This document shows positions 36,398 to 43,448 of a stretch of 64,000 nt of DNA, piece after piece. Each line of letters begins with the position of its first letter. Position 1 is the stretch's first letter. The stretch comes from Schaalia odontolytica (lineage in GTDB: Bacteria; Actinomycetota; Actinomycetes; Actinomycetales; Actinomycetaceae): NCBI RefSeq assembly GCF_009730335.1, contig NZ_CP046315.1, forward strand, positions 1,736,001 through 1,800,000. The letters run 5' to 3'. A model generated the notes under the pieces. It was not told the DNA's origin. It searched no databases and worked only from the letters and a program-made list of their open reading frames with translations. Position numbers and translations under genes: made by a program.

Positions 36398-36511
36398 TCA
36401 GAAGACGTGAGCCGAGTTGCAGCACCAACACCAACAACACCAGCCGCCTGGGGTTACAGTGGCGTCAGAAGCAAAATACTTCTCCTCCACTTTGTCAAGG
36501 ATCTGCAGCAT
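36398..36511 (-). CDS. TOMM precursor peptide (streptolysin-S/SagA-like)
   Basis: 37-residue peptide, first gene of the operon. ATG at 36511 has the near-perfect ribosome binding site AAAGGAGG six bases upstream. Leader: MLQILDKVEEKYFASDATVT then PGG (23 residues). Core: WCCWCWCCNSAHVF, with five... six cysteines alternating with tryptophans, the expected substrates for heterocyclisation. As recalled from the literature, the SagA leader is also about 23 residues, starts ML and ends in a PGG just before a run of cysteines, so the architecture is SagA-like while the Trp-rich core is distinct. Six cysteines and one serine could become thiazoles/oxazole. A longer frame (to 36598) is possible but lacks a ribosome binding site. 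Confidence 0.92.
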   Translation of the reverse strand: MLQILDKVEEKYFASDATVTPGGWCCWCWCCNSAHVF

Positions 36512-36550
36512 GTCACGCCTCCTTTCGTTACTAAGTTTCACAACAGCTTC

Positions 36551-36579
36551 ATAGTATGCGACATATCTGTCACATGCAA
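36551..36579 (-). promoter_or_regulatory. Promoter and operator of the TOMM operon
   Basis: Minus strand: TTGCAT (-35, 36574-36579), 17-base spacer, TACTAT (-10, 36551-36556). The spacer is filled by the near-perfect inverted repeat TGTGACA-GATA-TGTCGCA (36557-36574, six of seven pairs matched). A regulator bound here would control polymerase access. No regulator gene lies on the island. Confidence 0.7.
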
Positions 36580-37131
36580 TCACTTTTCCGGAAACCATAG
36601 CCCGTGAATCGTGGCATCACTGCAAGGGAGTACCGAGGCTCTCCACACATATACCTGAGAAGCTGTCATACTTGCCACCTTCCGAGCTCCACCTTCCGTG
36701 CGAAGAGCAGCTGGCTCAATAGCCATCTTTACGCTCAGTCGCATAATATTTGTCGACAAAGCTTGAATATGCGCCTACGGAGATTGAGCAGCAGGATCCG
36801 AATCGAACACGGCGTAGCAAGCTGAACTGCGAGCTGAAAGTTTGACAGAGCTACTACTGAGATGCCCCCGCACCCTTGCGACAGCGGTGCCATGAACACA
36901 CCAATACGGATCTACGCTCTACGCACAGCATCCAGTCACTCCCCCGCCCACCTATGCGCAGCTAAACCCAGCTGATGGAACATGGGCACACCCGCCTAAC
37001 TTCCACTAGGTGGGATAATGTGCACACGAACGAGCCCAGACAACACCACACACCCCACGTACATGTCAAGCTCCCTGGTCGACGAATACGACAACACGGT
37101 TGAGCCCACACTCCCTACGTACATGACGAGG
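36580..37131. other. Gene-free right end of the island
   Basis: About 550 bases upstream of the TOMM promoter with no convincing gene on either strand. It contains a pair of similar segments, CCCCACGTACATGTCAAG (37050s) and CTCCCTACGTACATGACGAG (37110s), close to the right attachment repeat, and a CGCCCACCT/CAGCTAAACC segment (about 36951-36976) that also occurs near the left end (about 28060-28116). These may be recombinase arm sites or remnants. Confidence 0.4.
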
Positions 37132-37163
37132 TCACGCGGATTCGATTCCCGTCATCCGCTCCA
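37132..37163 (+). repeat. Right attachment-site repeat (tRNA-Gly 3' fragment)
   Basis: 32-base copy of the tRNA-Gly 3' end including CCA. The G-to-A change at 37140 would break the T-stem, so this piece is not part of a working tRNA. It is followed by its own tRNA-type terminator. Confidence 0.8.
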
Positions 37164-37169
37164 CAATGC

Positions 37170-37202
37170 GGAAAGCCCTGGGCCGATCGGCCCAGGGCTT
37201 TC
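37170..37202. terminator. Terminator next to the right attachment repeat
   Basis: GGAAAGCCCTGGGCCGATCGGCCCAGGGCTTTC folds into a near-perfect hairpin. It also lies 18 bases beyond the alcohol dehydrogenase stop (minus strand), so it can end both transcripts. Confidence 0.8.
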
Positions 37203-37219
37203 GCGTGACACCCTCTCAC

Positions 37220-38278
37220 TCACGCGGTCTCGGGGAACGTGGAGGTGTCGATGACGTAGCGGTAGCGCACGCGCGAATCCACGATGTTGTCGTACGCCTG
37301 CGTGATGTCTTCGCCGCTGATCATCTCGACCTGCGGGATGACGCCGTGTGCGGCGCAGAAGTCGAGCATCTCCTGGGTTTCGGCGATGCCGCCGATCTGG
37401 GAACCGGCGAAGGACTTGCCGCCGTTCACGAAGGCGCGCAGGGGCAGGGAGATGGGCTCGGTGGGCAGGCCCACGTCGACGAAGACGCCGTACGGGCGCA
37501 GGGCGGCCATGTAGCCGGCGTAGTCGAGGCCGTCGGCGGAGACGGTGCACAGGATGAGGTCGAAGGAGCCGCGCAGGGACTCGAGCACGCCCTCCTCGCT
37601 GGTGGCGTAGAAGTGGTCGGCACCGAAGCGGCGGGCGTCGGCTTCCTTGGAACGGCCGTGGGAGATGACGGAGACTTCCGCGCCCATGGCCTTGGCGATC
37701 TGTACGCCCACGTGTCCGAGGCCGCCCATGCCGAGGATGGCCACGCGTGAGCCGGGGCCCACGTTGTAATGCTTGAGCGGCGAGTAGGTGGTGATGCCCG
37801 CGCACAGGAGGGGCGCACAAGCGGAGAAGTCGAGGGATTCCGGCACGTGCAGCGCAAAGTCCTCGCGCACGGTGAAGCCGCGCGAGTAGCCGCCGGTCGT
37901 CGGGTTGCCCTCGGCGTCGGCGCGGTAGGTCCACAGGGTGCCGGGTGTCGAGGTGCACCACTGCTCGTAGTCGGATTCGCACATCTCGCACGTGCCGCAG
38001 GAGCCGACCATGCAGCCCACGCCCACGCGGTCGCCCACCTTGAACTTGGTGACGCCGGGGCCGACCTTGGCGACGGTGCCGACGAACTCGTGGCCGGGCA
38101 CGAGCGGGTAGGACACGGGGCCCCACTCGCCGCGGGCGGCGTGGATGTCGGAGTGGCAGATGCCCGCGTAGACGACGTCGAAGTAGATCTCACCCTCGCC
38201 AGGTTCGCGGATGTCGATCTGCAGGGGGTGGAACTGGGTGGTAGCATCGTCACAGCCGTAGGCGATCACGCTGGGCAT
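37220..38278 (-). CDS. Zinc-dependent alcohol dehydrogenase, NAD(P), cinnamyl-alcohol/YahK type
   Basis: 352-residue medium-chain dehydrogenase/reductase. Catalytic zinc ligands: Cys in GICHSD (about residue 39), His in GHEFVG (about 61), and a later Cys near residue 157. Structural-zinc loop GSCGTCEMCESDYEQWC (four cysteines, residues about 92-106). Cofactor fold LGMGGLGHVGVQIAKAMGAEV (about 180-200). These proteins reduce aldehydes to alcohols. The ATG has AAAGGAG upstream. It is the first ordinary gene right of the island. Confidence 0.94.
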   Translation of the reverse strand: MPSVIAYGCDDATTQFHPLQIDIREPGEGEIYFDVVYAGICHSDIHAARGEWGPVSYPLVPGHEFVGTVAKVGPGVTKFKVGDRVGVGCMVGSCGTCEMCESDYEQWCTSTPGTLWTYRADAEGNPTTGGYSRGFTVREDFALHVPESLDFSACAPLLCAGITTYSPLKHYNVGPGSRVAILGMGGLGHVGVQIAKAMGAEVSVISHGRSKEADARRFGADHFYATSEEGVLESLRGSFDLILCTVSADGLDYAGYMAALRPYGVFVDVGLPTEPISLPLRAFVNGGKSFAGSQIGGIAETQEMLDFCAAHGVIPQVEMISGEDITQAYDNIVDSRVRYRYVIDTSTFPETA

Positions 38279-38530
38279 GAAAACTCCTTTGTCCGGTCAA
38301 TTGGATTGCTACAAGCATACTCCACGAGCGTCAGACTGATCGAACATGTCGCAGCGCGTTACATTCTCGAAGGCTTGTGCGTCACGGGCTGACGCAGGCC
38401 CGTCAAGTCCCGGGTTCTGTGTAGGTGCGTTGAGGCCGTTATCTTTTGTGTTGTGGGATTCCAGGTTCCCCGATCGTTCCTGTCTGCGAGCCCGGTACAC
38501 CCGATCCGTGGGCATTGCACCCATTCTGAT
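38279..38530. other. Gene-free stretch with an IS-end duplicate
   Basis: Upstream region of the alcohol dehydrogenase. Bases 38394-38452 are a diverged direct copy of 38640-38705 (shared CCCGGGTT and TTGAGGCCG blocks), consistent with a second, more degraded IS3-type end. No gene seen. Confidence 0.5.
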
Positions 38531-38619
38531 CGGGTGTAGCGCCACGTAACGGGTGTAGCACCACACAACGGGTGTAGCGCCACATAACCGGTGTAGCGCC
38601 ACATAACGGGTGTAGCACC
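38531..38619. repeat. 19-bp tandem repeat, about 4.7 copies
   Basis: Units of the form CGGGTGTAGCGCCACATAA at 38531, 38550, 38569, 38588 and a partial unit at 38607, with one to four differences each. The repeat lies between two IS3-remnant ends. The apparent short proteins across it (CGATPVMWRYT repeats) are by-products of the array. Confidence 0.85.
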
Positions 38620-38660
38620 CCGCGTGACGTCACCACTTGATTGGCCTGCCAAATCCCGGG

Positions 38661-39207
38661 TTATGTATCGGGGTGTTGAGGCCGCTTTCTTTCGTATTGT
38701 TGCGTGTTGGTTTTCTGCTTGTTGGGGTGTGACTGCGCCCAGGGCGAGGTGTGGGCGGCTCGTGTTGTGCCAGTGGACCTAGGCTGAGGTTTCGCGTTCG
38801 ACATCGCGTTCGTCACGCCACGGACCTGCGTAACCGGGGCGTGCCCTACTGGGACAAGACAGTGCGGATTGGCTCGACTCCCCACCGATGTCGATTGCCC
38901 TCGAAGAAATCGTCAACGAACGCCCGAGGCGACCAGGCTCCACCCCGAATGAAGCTCACGCCGCCTTCAAGATCTCATCGGCTCGGCGCAGTTCACGGTT
39001 TTCAGCTTCCAACCCCCGGATGCGGGCCTCTTGATCACTGACCTCGCCGCGCTCATTGCGTCCCCCCTGCTCCACGGCACGCACCCAGGTACGCAACGCC
39101 GCAGGATTGCCCAACCGGTCGCCAACACGCTCGATAGCACCCTTGCGCCTAGCAGGATCAGCACGAGCCTCCAACGCCATACGCGTCACACGCTCACGCA
39201 ACTCCAT
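38661..39207 (-). pseudogene. Decayed IS3-family insertion sequence (OrfA plus deleted OrfB)
   Basis: OrfA piece 38956-39207: MELRERVTRMALEARADPAR... WVRAVEQGG... ENRELRRADEILKAA, the typical IS3 leucine-zipper OrfA, then a TGA where the family continues. OrfB remnants follow in broken frames: RHRWGVEPIRTVLSQ (about 38860-38930) and VHWHNTSRPHLALGAVTPQQ (about 38700-38790), which are the N-terminal and extreme C-terminal parts of an IS3 OrfB; the catalytic centre between them is gone. A second similar IS end lies at about 38394-38452. Not mobile on its own. Confidence 0.8.
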
Positions 39208-39364
39208 CGAATACTGACGCTAACCAGACATCCCAAACCGCCAATCTGGCCTAAGACACCCTCCACAATGCCCGGGACGCATCAAAGCTCTTGGGCTTCC
39301 CTACGTACGAAGGGGTGAACACCGCCACGCGTAGAGTCGCACTGCCCACCCGACAAGACAAAAA

Positions 39365-39386
39365 CCCCGGCGTCGAAACGCCGGGG
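39365..39386 (-). terminator. Terminator of tRNA-His
   Basis: Stem CCCCGGCG/CGCCGGGG with a six-base loop, followed on the minus strand by five Ts, directly after the CCA end. Confidence 0.9.
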
Positions 39387-39389
39387 CAG

Positions 39390-39466
39390 TGGGGTGGCTG
39401 ACGGGACTCGAACCCGCGACGTCCTGGACCACAACCAGGTGCTCTACCAACTGAACTACAGCCACC
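39390..39466 (-). tRNA. tRNA-His(GTG)
   Basis: Minus-strand cloverleaf with an eight-pair acceptor (extra G at the 5' end pairing with C73, the identity element of tRNA-His), anticodon loop TTGTGGT with anticodon GTG, and encoded CCA. Confidence 0.97.
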
Positions 39467-39556
39467 ATCGCGTCGCCGTGAAGGCAACGGGTAGAGCTTA
39501 GCACTACCCGGTCGAGCTTGGAAACTCGAGCACTACCCCCACGGCGGTGGCGTGCA

Positions 39557-40474
39557 TCACCAGTGGGCGCGAGCGGAGATCGCGTCGGCGAAGTTGCCGA
39601 GTGCGCCCGGGGTCGACCCCAGGTACAGGTCGGCATCCACGAGGGAGACCTCCATGACTAGGAAGGAGCCCTTGCCGTCGGGAACCAGGTCCACGCGGTT
39701 GAAGAGGAACTGCTCGTCATGGCCCAGGCGCGAGCGCACGTAGCCGTGCAGAACGCGGCGGATCTCCTCGCCCCACTTCCACGCGAGCGAGTCCGCCGCC
39801 TCGGCGGTCACCACGGCCTCATGCACAGAGGGATCTGTGACAGAAGCGGGATGTAGCGCCGAGCGCTTCTCGACGGCATGGGAGACTAGGCCGTTGAAGA
39901 AGACCAGGGAGATCTCGCCGTGCAGGTCAATTTCCTCGACGTAGCGCTGGATCATAACCGAACGCCCCTCACCGAGCAGGCCCTGAACCTGACGCATGGC
40001 GGCCTGGCGCTGGCGCGTGTCCACGGTCGTATAGCGACCGACATCGCGCACGCCGGACGACACGGCGGGCTTGACGACGAACTCGCCGAAGGCCGGGAAG
40101 CGCGTGTGGATCTGGTGCTTGGAAAGGTTCTGCTCGGGCTCCAGCCAGTTCGTGGGGATGGTGGGCAGCCCCATCGCGGACAGTTCCCTCAGGTAGTGCT
40201 TGTCCGTGTTCCAGTTCAGAACGTCCGTAGAGTTTTGGACGCGGCGCAGTTGCTTCGTCCACTCCAGGAAAGCCGGGCGGTCAGCCGCATAGTCGGACAC
40301 GGAGCGCACGACCACCATGCCGGCCTCGGACCAGTCAACGTCGGGATCGTTCCACACCTTGATCTGGGGGTCGCATCCGCGCGCCGCCAGCTCGTCAAGC
40401 AAACCTTCCTCGCCTTTGAAGAGGTTGGGCATGGACGTGCAGGTCACCAGGGTAACTTTGGGATGAGCAGTCAT
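39557..40474 (-). CDS. ATP-grasp family protein (glutathione-synthetase/RimK-like fold)
   Basis: 305 residues. Regions compatible with an ATP-grasp ligase: pre-grasp N-terminus (KVTLVTCTSMPNLFKGEEGLLDELAARG), GEFVVKPAVSSGVRDVGRYT (near residue 130; nucleotide-binding Lys and Ser-Gly loop), MIQRYVEEIDLHGEISLVFFNG (near 190) and RVDLVPDGKGSFLVMEVSLVDADLYL (metal-binding Asp/Glu near 270). Such proteins join a carboxylate to an amine or thiol; the substrate is unknown. It resembles uncharacterised actinobacterial members near ddl. AGAAGGAAC precedes the ATG. Same strand as ddl, 49 bases away. Confidence 0.85.
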   Translation of the reverse strand: MTAHPKVTLVTCTSMPNLFKGEEGLLDELAARGCDPQIKVWNDPDVDWSEAGMVVVRSVSDYAADRPAFLEWTKQLRRVQNSTDVLNWNTDKHYLRELSAMGLPTIPTNWLEPEQNLSKHQIHTRFPAFGEFVVKPAVSSGVRDVGRYTTVDTRQRQAAMRQVQGLLGEGRSVMIQRYVEEIDLHGEISLVFFNGLVSHAVEKRSALHPASVTDPSVHEAVVTAEAADSLAWKWGEEIRRVLHGYVRSRLGHDEQFLFNRVDLVPDGKGSFLVMEVSLVDADLYLGSTPGALGNFADAISARAHW

Positions 40475-40523
40475 ATGTTCCTTCTGTCGTGGGGTGTGAG
40501 GGTTAACGAGGCTGTCGTTGTGT

Positions 40524-41660
40524 TCAGCGCAAACCGAGCGGGCGCTCGCCGGCCTCAGTGAGGAGTTCGTTGAGCAGGTCCGAGTAGGACAGGCCTGAGG
40601 CCGCCCACATCTGCGGGTACATCGAAATGGGGGTGAAACCGGGCATTGTGTTCACTTCGTTGATGATGACGGAGTCGGTGGCCTCGTCGAAGAAAAAGTC
40701 GACGCGGGCCAGACCTTCGCACTCGAGGGCATCGAAGGCGCGCCAGGCGGTCGCGCGAATGCGATCGGCGTACTCGGGGGCGACGTCTGCCGGGCAGGAC
40801 AGGCCAACGATGTCGTCGACGTACTTGTGCTCGTAGTCGTAGAACTCTCCCTCGGGGATGACGATCTCGCCCAGGGGCGCGGTTCCGCTGCGCCAGTCGG
40901 AGCGCGAGCCGAGAACACCACACTCGACCTCGCGACCCGAGGTGGAGGCCTCGACGATGATGCGCGGGTCGTGGTTCGCGGCCTCCTTGATGGCCACGGG
41001 CAGGTCCTCTCGGCAGGTGACGCGCGAGATACCGACCGAGGAACCGGCGCGGCAGGGCTTGACGAAGACGGGGAAGCCGAGGCCCTCGATACGGTCCATG
41101 CAGGCGGTGGCGTCCGTATCCCACTGACGGGCGGTGACCAGCTCCCACCGGCCCACGTCGATGCCGGCGGCGGCCAGGACGGTCTTGGTCAAGTGCTTGT
41201 CCATGGACACGGCCGAAGAGGTCACGCCGCAGCCAACGTAGCGCACGCCGGCCATCTCGAAGAGCCCCTGGATGGTGCCGTCCTCGCCGTAGGGGCCGTG
41301 CAGCAGCGGGAAGACGATGTCCACGTGGCCCAGGTCTTCGACACCTACGACGCGAGAGTCCGAAGCATCAGGATCGCCGTCGTAGCTGAGTTCGACGAGG
41401 TTACCCTCGCCCGGTGTCAGGGCGACGCGGGTCGATCCAGCGGTGACGCACTGGCCCTTCCCATCCTTGAATTCCAGCGCCGAGGGGTCGTCGGCGACGC
41501 GCACCCACTGGCCGTCGCGCGTGATTCCCAGCGGGATCACGTCCCACTTGGTGCGGTCGATAGCGGTCAGGATGCCGGCGGCCGTCGAGCACGAGATCTC
41601 ATGTTCAGAAGAGCGCCCACCGAAGACGATGAGGACGCGAGGGCGAGAAAATGCAGTCAT
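40524..41660 (-). CDS. ddl: D-alanine--D-alanine ligase
   Basis: 378-residue ATP-grasp enzyme making the D-Ala-D-Ala dipeptide for peptidoglycan. Signature HGPYGEDGTIQGLFEMAGVRYVG (near residue 115) and the distal ARVDFFFDEATDSVIINEVNTMPGFTPISMYPQM match Ddl motifs; the start MTAFSRPRVLIVFGGRSSEHEIS is the typical N-terminus. The frame continues open to 41984, but this would overlap gpsA, so the ATG at 41660 is taken. It follows gpsA after 50 bases. Confidence 0.96.
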   Translation of the reverse strand: MTAFSRPRVLIVFGGRSSEHEISCSTAAGILTAIDRTKWDVIPLGITRDGQWVRVADDPSALEFKDGKGQCVTAGSTRVALTPGEGNLVELSYDGDPDASDSRVVGVEDLGHVDIVFPLLHGPYGEDGTIQGLFEMAGVRYVGCGVTSSAVSMDKHLTKTVLAAAGIDVGRWELVTARQWDTDATACMDRIEGLGFPVFVKPCRAGSSVGISRVTCREDLPVAIKEAANHDPRIIVEASTSGREVECGVLGSRSDWRSGTAPLGEIVIPEGEFYDYEHKYVDDIVGLSCPADVAPEYADRIRATAWRAFDALECEGLARVDFFFDEATDSVIINEVNTMPGFTPISMYPQMWAASGLSYSDLLNELLTEAGERPLGLR

Positions 41661-41710
41661 AGGTCCAAGACTACCGCGCGGAAGGTGCCTCACGCCCACG
41701 TGCACGGCGT

Positions 41711-42730
41711 TTAGACTAGCTCGATCTTCCAGCCGTCCATCTTTTGGGGGCGGGCGAGCAGCATACGGCCCATGTCCTCGATGCTGGCGCGTCCCTCGAC
41801 GACCTCGACGACGGCTCCTGTGATCGGCATGTCGACGCCCACGGAGGCCGCGACCTGAAGGATCGGGGAGGCCGATGCGACGCCCTCGACGACACCCGGG
41901 GACAGTGCCAGGGCCTCGGCGAGGCCCATGCCGGTTCCCATGCGATGGCCGAGGGAGAAGTTGCGCGACAGGCGCGAGGAACACGTCACCACCAGGTCGC
42001 CGATGCCGGACAGTCCCGCGAAGGTCGCGGGGTCCGCGCCGAGCGCAGTTCCAAGCCGCGTCATTTCCGCCAGACCGCGGGTAATGAGGGTCGAACGCGT
42101 GTTGATGCCCAGGCCCATGCCCTCAGCCGCCCCGATCGCGACCGCTATGACGTTCTTGGTGGCGCCTGCCATCTCCGTGCCCACGACGTCGGTAGACACG
42201 TAGGGGCGGAAGTAGGAATTGTGGCAGGCCTTCGCGATCTCTTTGGCAAGCTCGACGTCGTGAGCGGCCACGACCGTGGCAGTGGGCTGGCGATCCGCGA
42301 TCTCACGCGAGAGGTTCGGGCCGGACAGGACGGCGATGCGGCTGCTCGGCATACCCGAGGCCTCGGCAATGATCTCATCGACGCGCTTGAGGGATCCAAG
42401 CTCAAGGCCCTTGGCCAGGGACAAGAGTGCGACGTCGGGCGACAACGACCCGCGTGCGGAGCTGAGGGTGGCACGCACGGCCTTGACGGGCACGGCCACG
42501 ACGACGAGCTCGCGGCCACTCACCGCCTCGGCGATGTCGGTGGTCGCGCTAATGCGCTCCGACAGCGCGATTCCCGGCAAATACGTCGGGTTCTCTCCCC
42601 CGTTGATGAACGAGATCGTATCGGCGTTACGTCCCCACATGGCCACGGTCACGCCCGCATCGGCAAGGACCTGCGCAAACGTCGTCCCCCACGCGCCTGT
42701 TCCCAGGACCGCTGCTGTTGTCATACTCAT
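41711..42730 (-). CDS. gpsA: Glycerol-3-phosphate dehydrogenase (NAD(P)+)
   Basis: 339-residue cytoplasmic enzyme producing sn-glycerol-3-phosphate for phospholipids. N-terminal Rossmann motif LGTGAWGTTFAQVLAD (residues 9-24); conserved LSGPNLSREIA (near 135), GTEMAGATKNVIAVAIGAAEGM (near 185, catalytic Lys) and NTRSTLITRGLAEMTRLG. GGGAGG precedes the ATG. The plsC-gpsA-ddl order is common in actinobacteria; here an AMIN-like lipoprotein gene on the other strand interrupts it. Confidence 0.96.
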   Translation of the reverse strand: MSMTTAAVLGTGAWGTTFAQVLADAGVTVAMWGRNADTISFINGGENPTYLPGIALSERISATTDIAEAVSGRELVVVAVPVKAVRATLSSARGSLSPDVALLSLAKGLELGSLKRVDEIIAEASGMPSSRIAVLSGPNLSREIADRQPTATVVAAHDVELAKEIAKACHNSYFRPYVSTDVVGTEMAGATKNVIAVAIGAAEGMGLGINTRSTLITRGLAEMTRLGTALGADPATFAGLSGIGDLVVTCSSRLSRNFSLGHRMGTGMGLAEALALSPGVVEGVASASPILQVAASVGVDMPITGAVVEVVEGRASIEDMGRMLLARPQKMDGWKIELV

Positions 42731-42794
42731 CGAGACCTCCCTGTCGAGGCCATTCTACTAGGATTGAAACAACCGACCCGCGCCAGGAGGAAAC

Positions 42795-43448
42795 GTGTCT
42801 CACCGCCGAGCCCGCACCCGTGTCGCGAGCGCGGCCGCCTGCCTCGCGCTTCTCGGCGCATGCACGCCCGGGGCGACCACGGACTCGCCTCCCTCAGCGA
42901 CTGCCTCGCCGAGCGCCTCCGACTCCCGCGCGGCGTCTGCGAGTCCGAGCGCAACTGCGCAGACGACTCCCACGTCCGAGCCGGGACTGGACGAGACGAG
43001 GCCTATCAACGCCGACAATTGGATGTCGAGCGTCGAGGGGTTACCGCCGGTGCGATCGGATGATCCGGCTAAGGCTCTGGCGCTCACGGGGATTCCCGCT
43101 GCGTCGCACGAGGGTTTCAAGCGCGTGGTGCTCGAGTTCTCGGGTGAGGGCACTCCGGGGGTATGGCGCGGGGCGTGGACGGATGACGCCTTCGAGCAGG
43201 GCCGAGGCCTGCCCATCCAGGTCGAGGGCGGCGCGGTCCTGGAGCTCATCATCAACGGTACACCGATGACGGCTTCCGAGAACCACTACCCGGGCGGGAC
43301 GCACACACGCGTCGGCGACCTGGATGTCGTCTCGGATGGCACCTTCGAGGACAACACGCACGTCGTCATCGGGGCGCCGACCGCGCGCCAATTCCAGATC
43401 GGATTCTTATCCGACCCGGTGCGCACGGTCATCGATATCCGCGATTAG
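42795..43448 (+). CDS. Lipoprotein with AMIN-like beta domain
   Basis: 217-residue exported lipoprotein. GTG start with CAGGAGG upstream; signal ends LLGAC (Cys at about residue 24), then a Ser/Ala/Thr-rich linker to about residue 70. The C-terminal 140 residues (FKRVVLEFSGEGTPGVWRG, GTHTRVGDLDVVSDGTFEDN, RQFQIGFLSDPVRTVIDIRD) show the 'D-R-V-V-ieF...ps-rivIDi' pattern of AMIN-like peptidoglycan- or polysaccharide-associated domains. It is the only plus-strand gene in this block; its stop overlaps the plsC stop by three bases tail to tail. Confidence 0.8.
   Translation: MSHRRARTRVASAAACLALLGACTPGATTDSPPSATASPSASDSRAASASPSATAQTTPTSEPGLDETRPINADNWMSSVEGLPPVRSDDPAKALALTGIPAASHEGFKRVVLEFSGEGTPGVWRGAWTDDAFEQGRGLPIQVEGGAVLELIINGTPMTASENHYPGGTHTRVGDLDVVSDGTFEDNTHVVIGAPTARQFQIGFLSDPVRTVIDIRD

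Larger units (their letters stand above)
27859..37163. mobile_element. Genomic island inserted at tRNA-Gly, carrying a TOMM cytolysin-like operon
   Basis: Bounded by a 32-bp direct repeat of the tRNA-Gly 3' end (27859-27890 and 37132-37163, one mismatch). Inside, GC drops and codon use changes compared with flanks. The content is one biosynthetic operon, an ISL3-like MITE and gene-free ends with shared short motifs. No integrase or excisionase was found, so the element looks immobilised. Downstream of each copy of the repeat is a similar terminator (GGAAAGCCCCGGGCC... and GGAAAGCCCTGGGCC...), which extends the duplication imperfectly to about 77 bases. Confidence 0.75.

Noticed and set aside
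36604-36825. 73-codon plus-strand frame upstream of the TOMM promoter
   Set aside because: No ribosome binding site, no compositional bias and no recognisable sequence; the region is treated as gene-free.
38531-38619. CRISPR array
   Set aside because: The repeats are directly adjacent without spacers, and no cas genes are near.
38309-38652. Cys/Trp-rich repeated minus-strand frames (CGATPVMWRYT units)
   Set aside because: At first sight a second Trp/Cys peptide near the TOMM island, but the pattern is simply the translation of the 19-bp tandem repeat in several frames, without a start signal.
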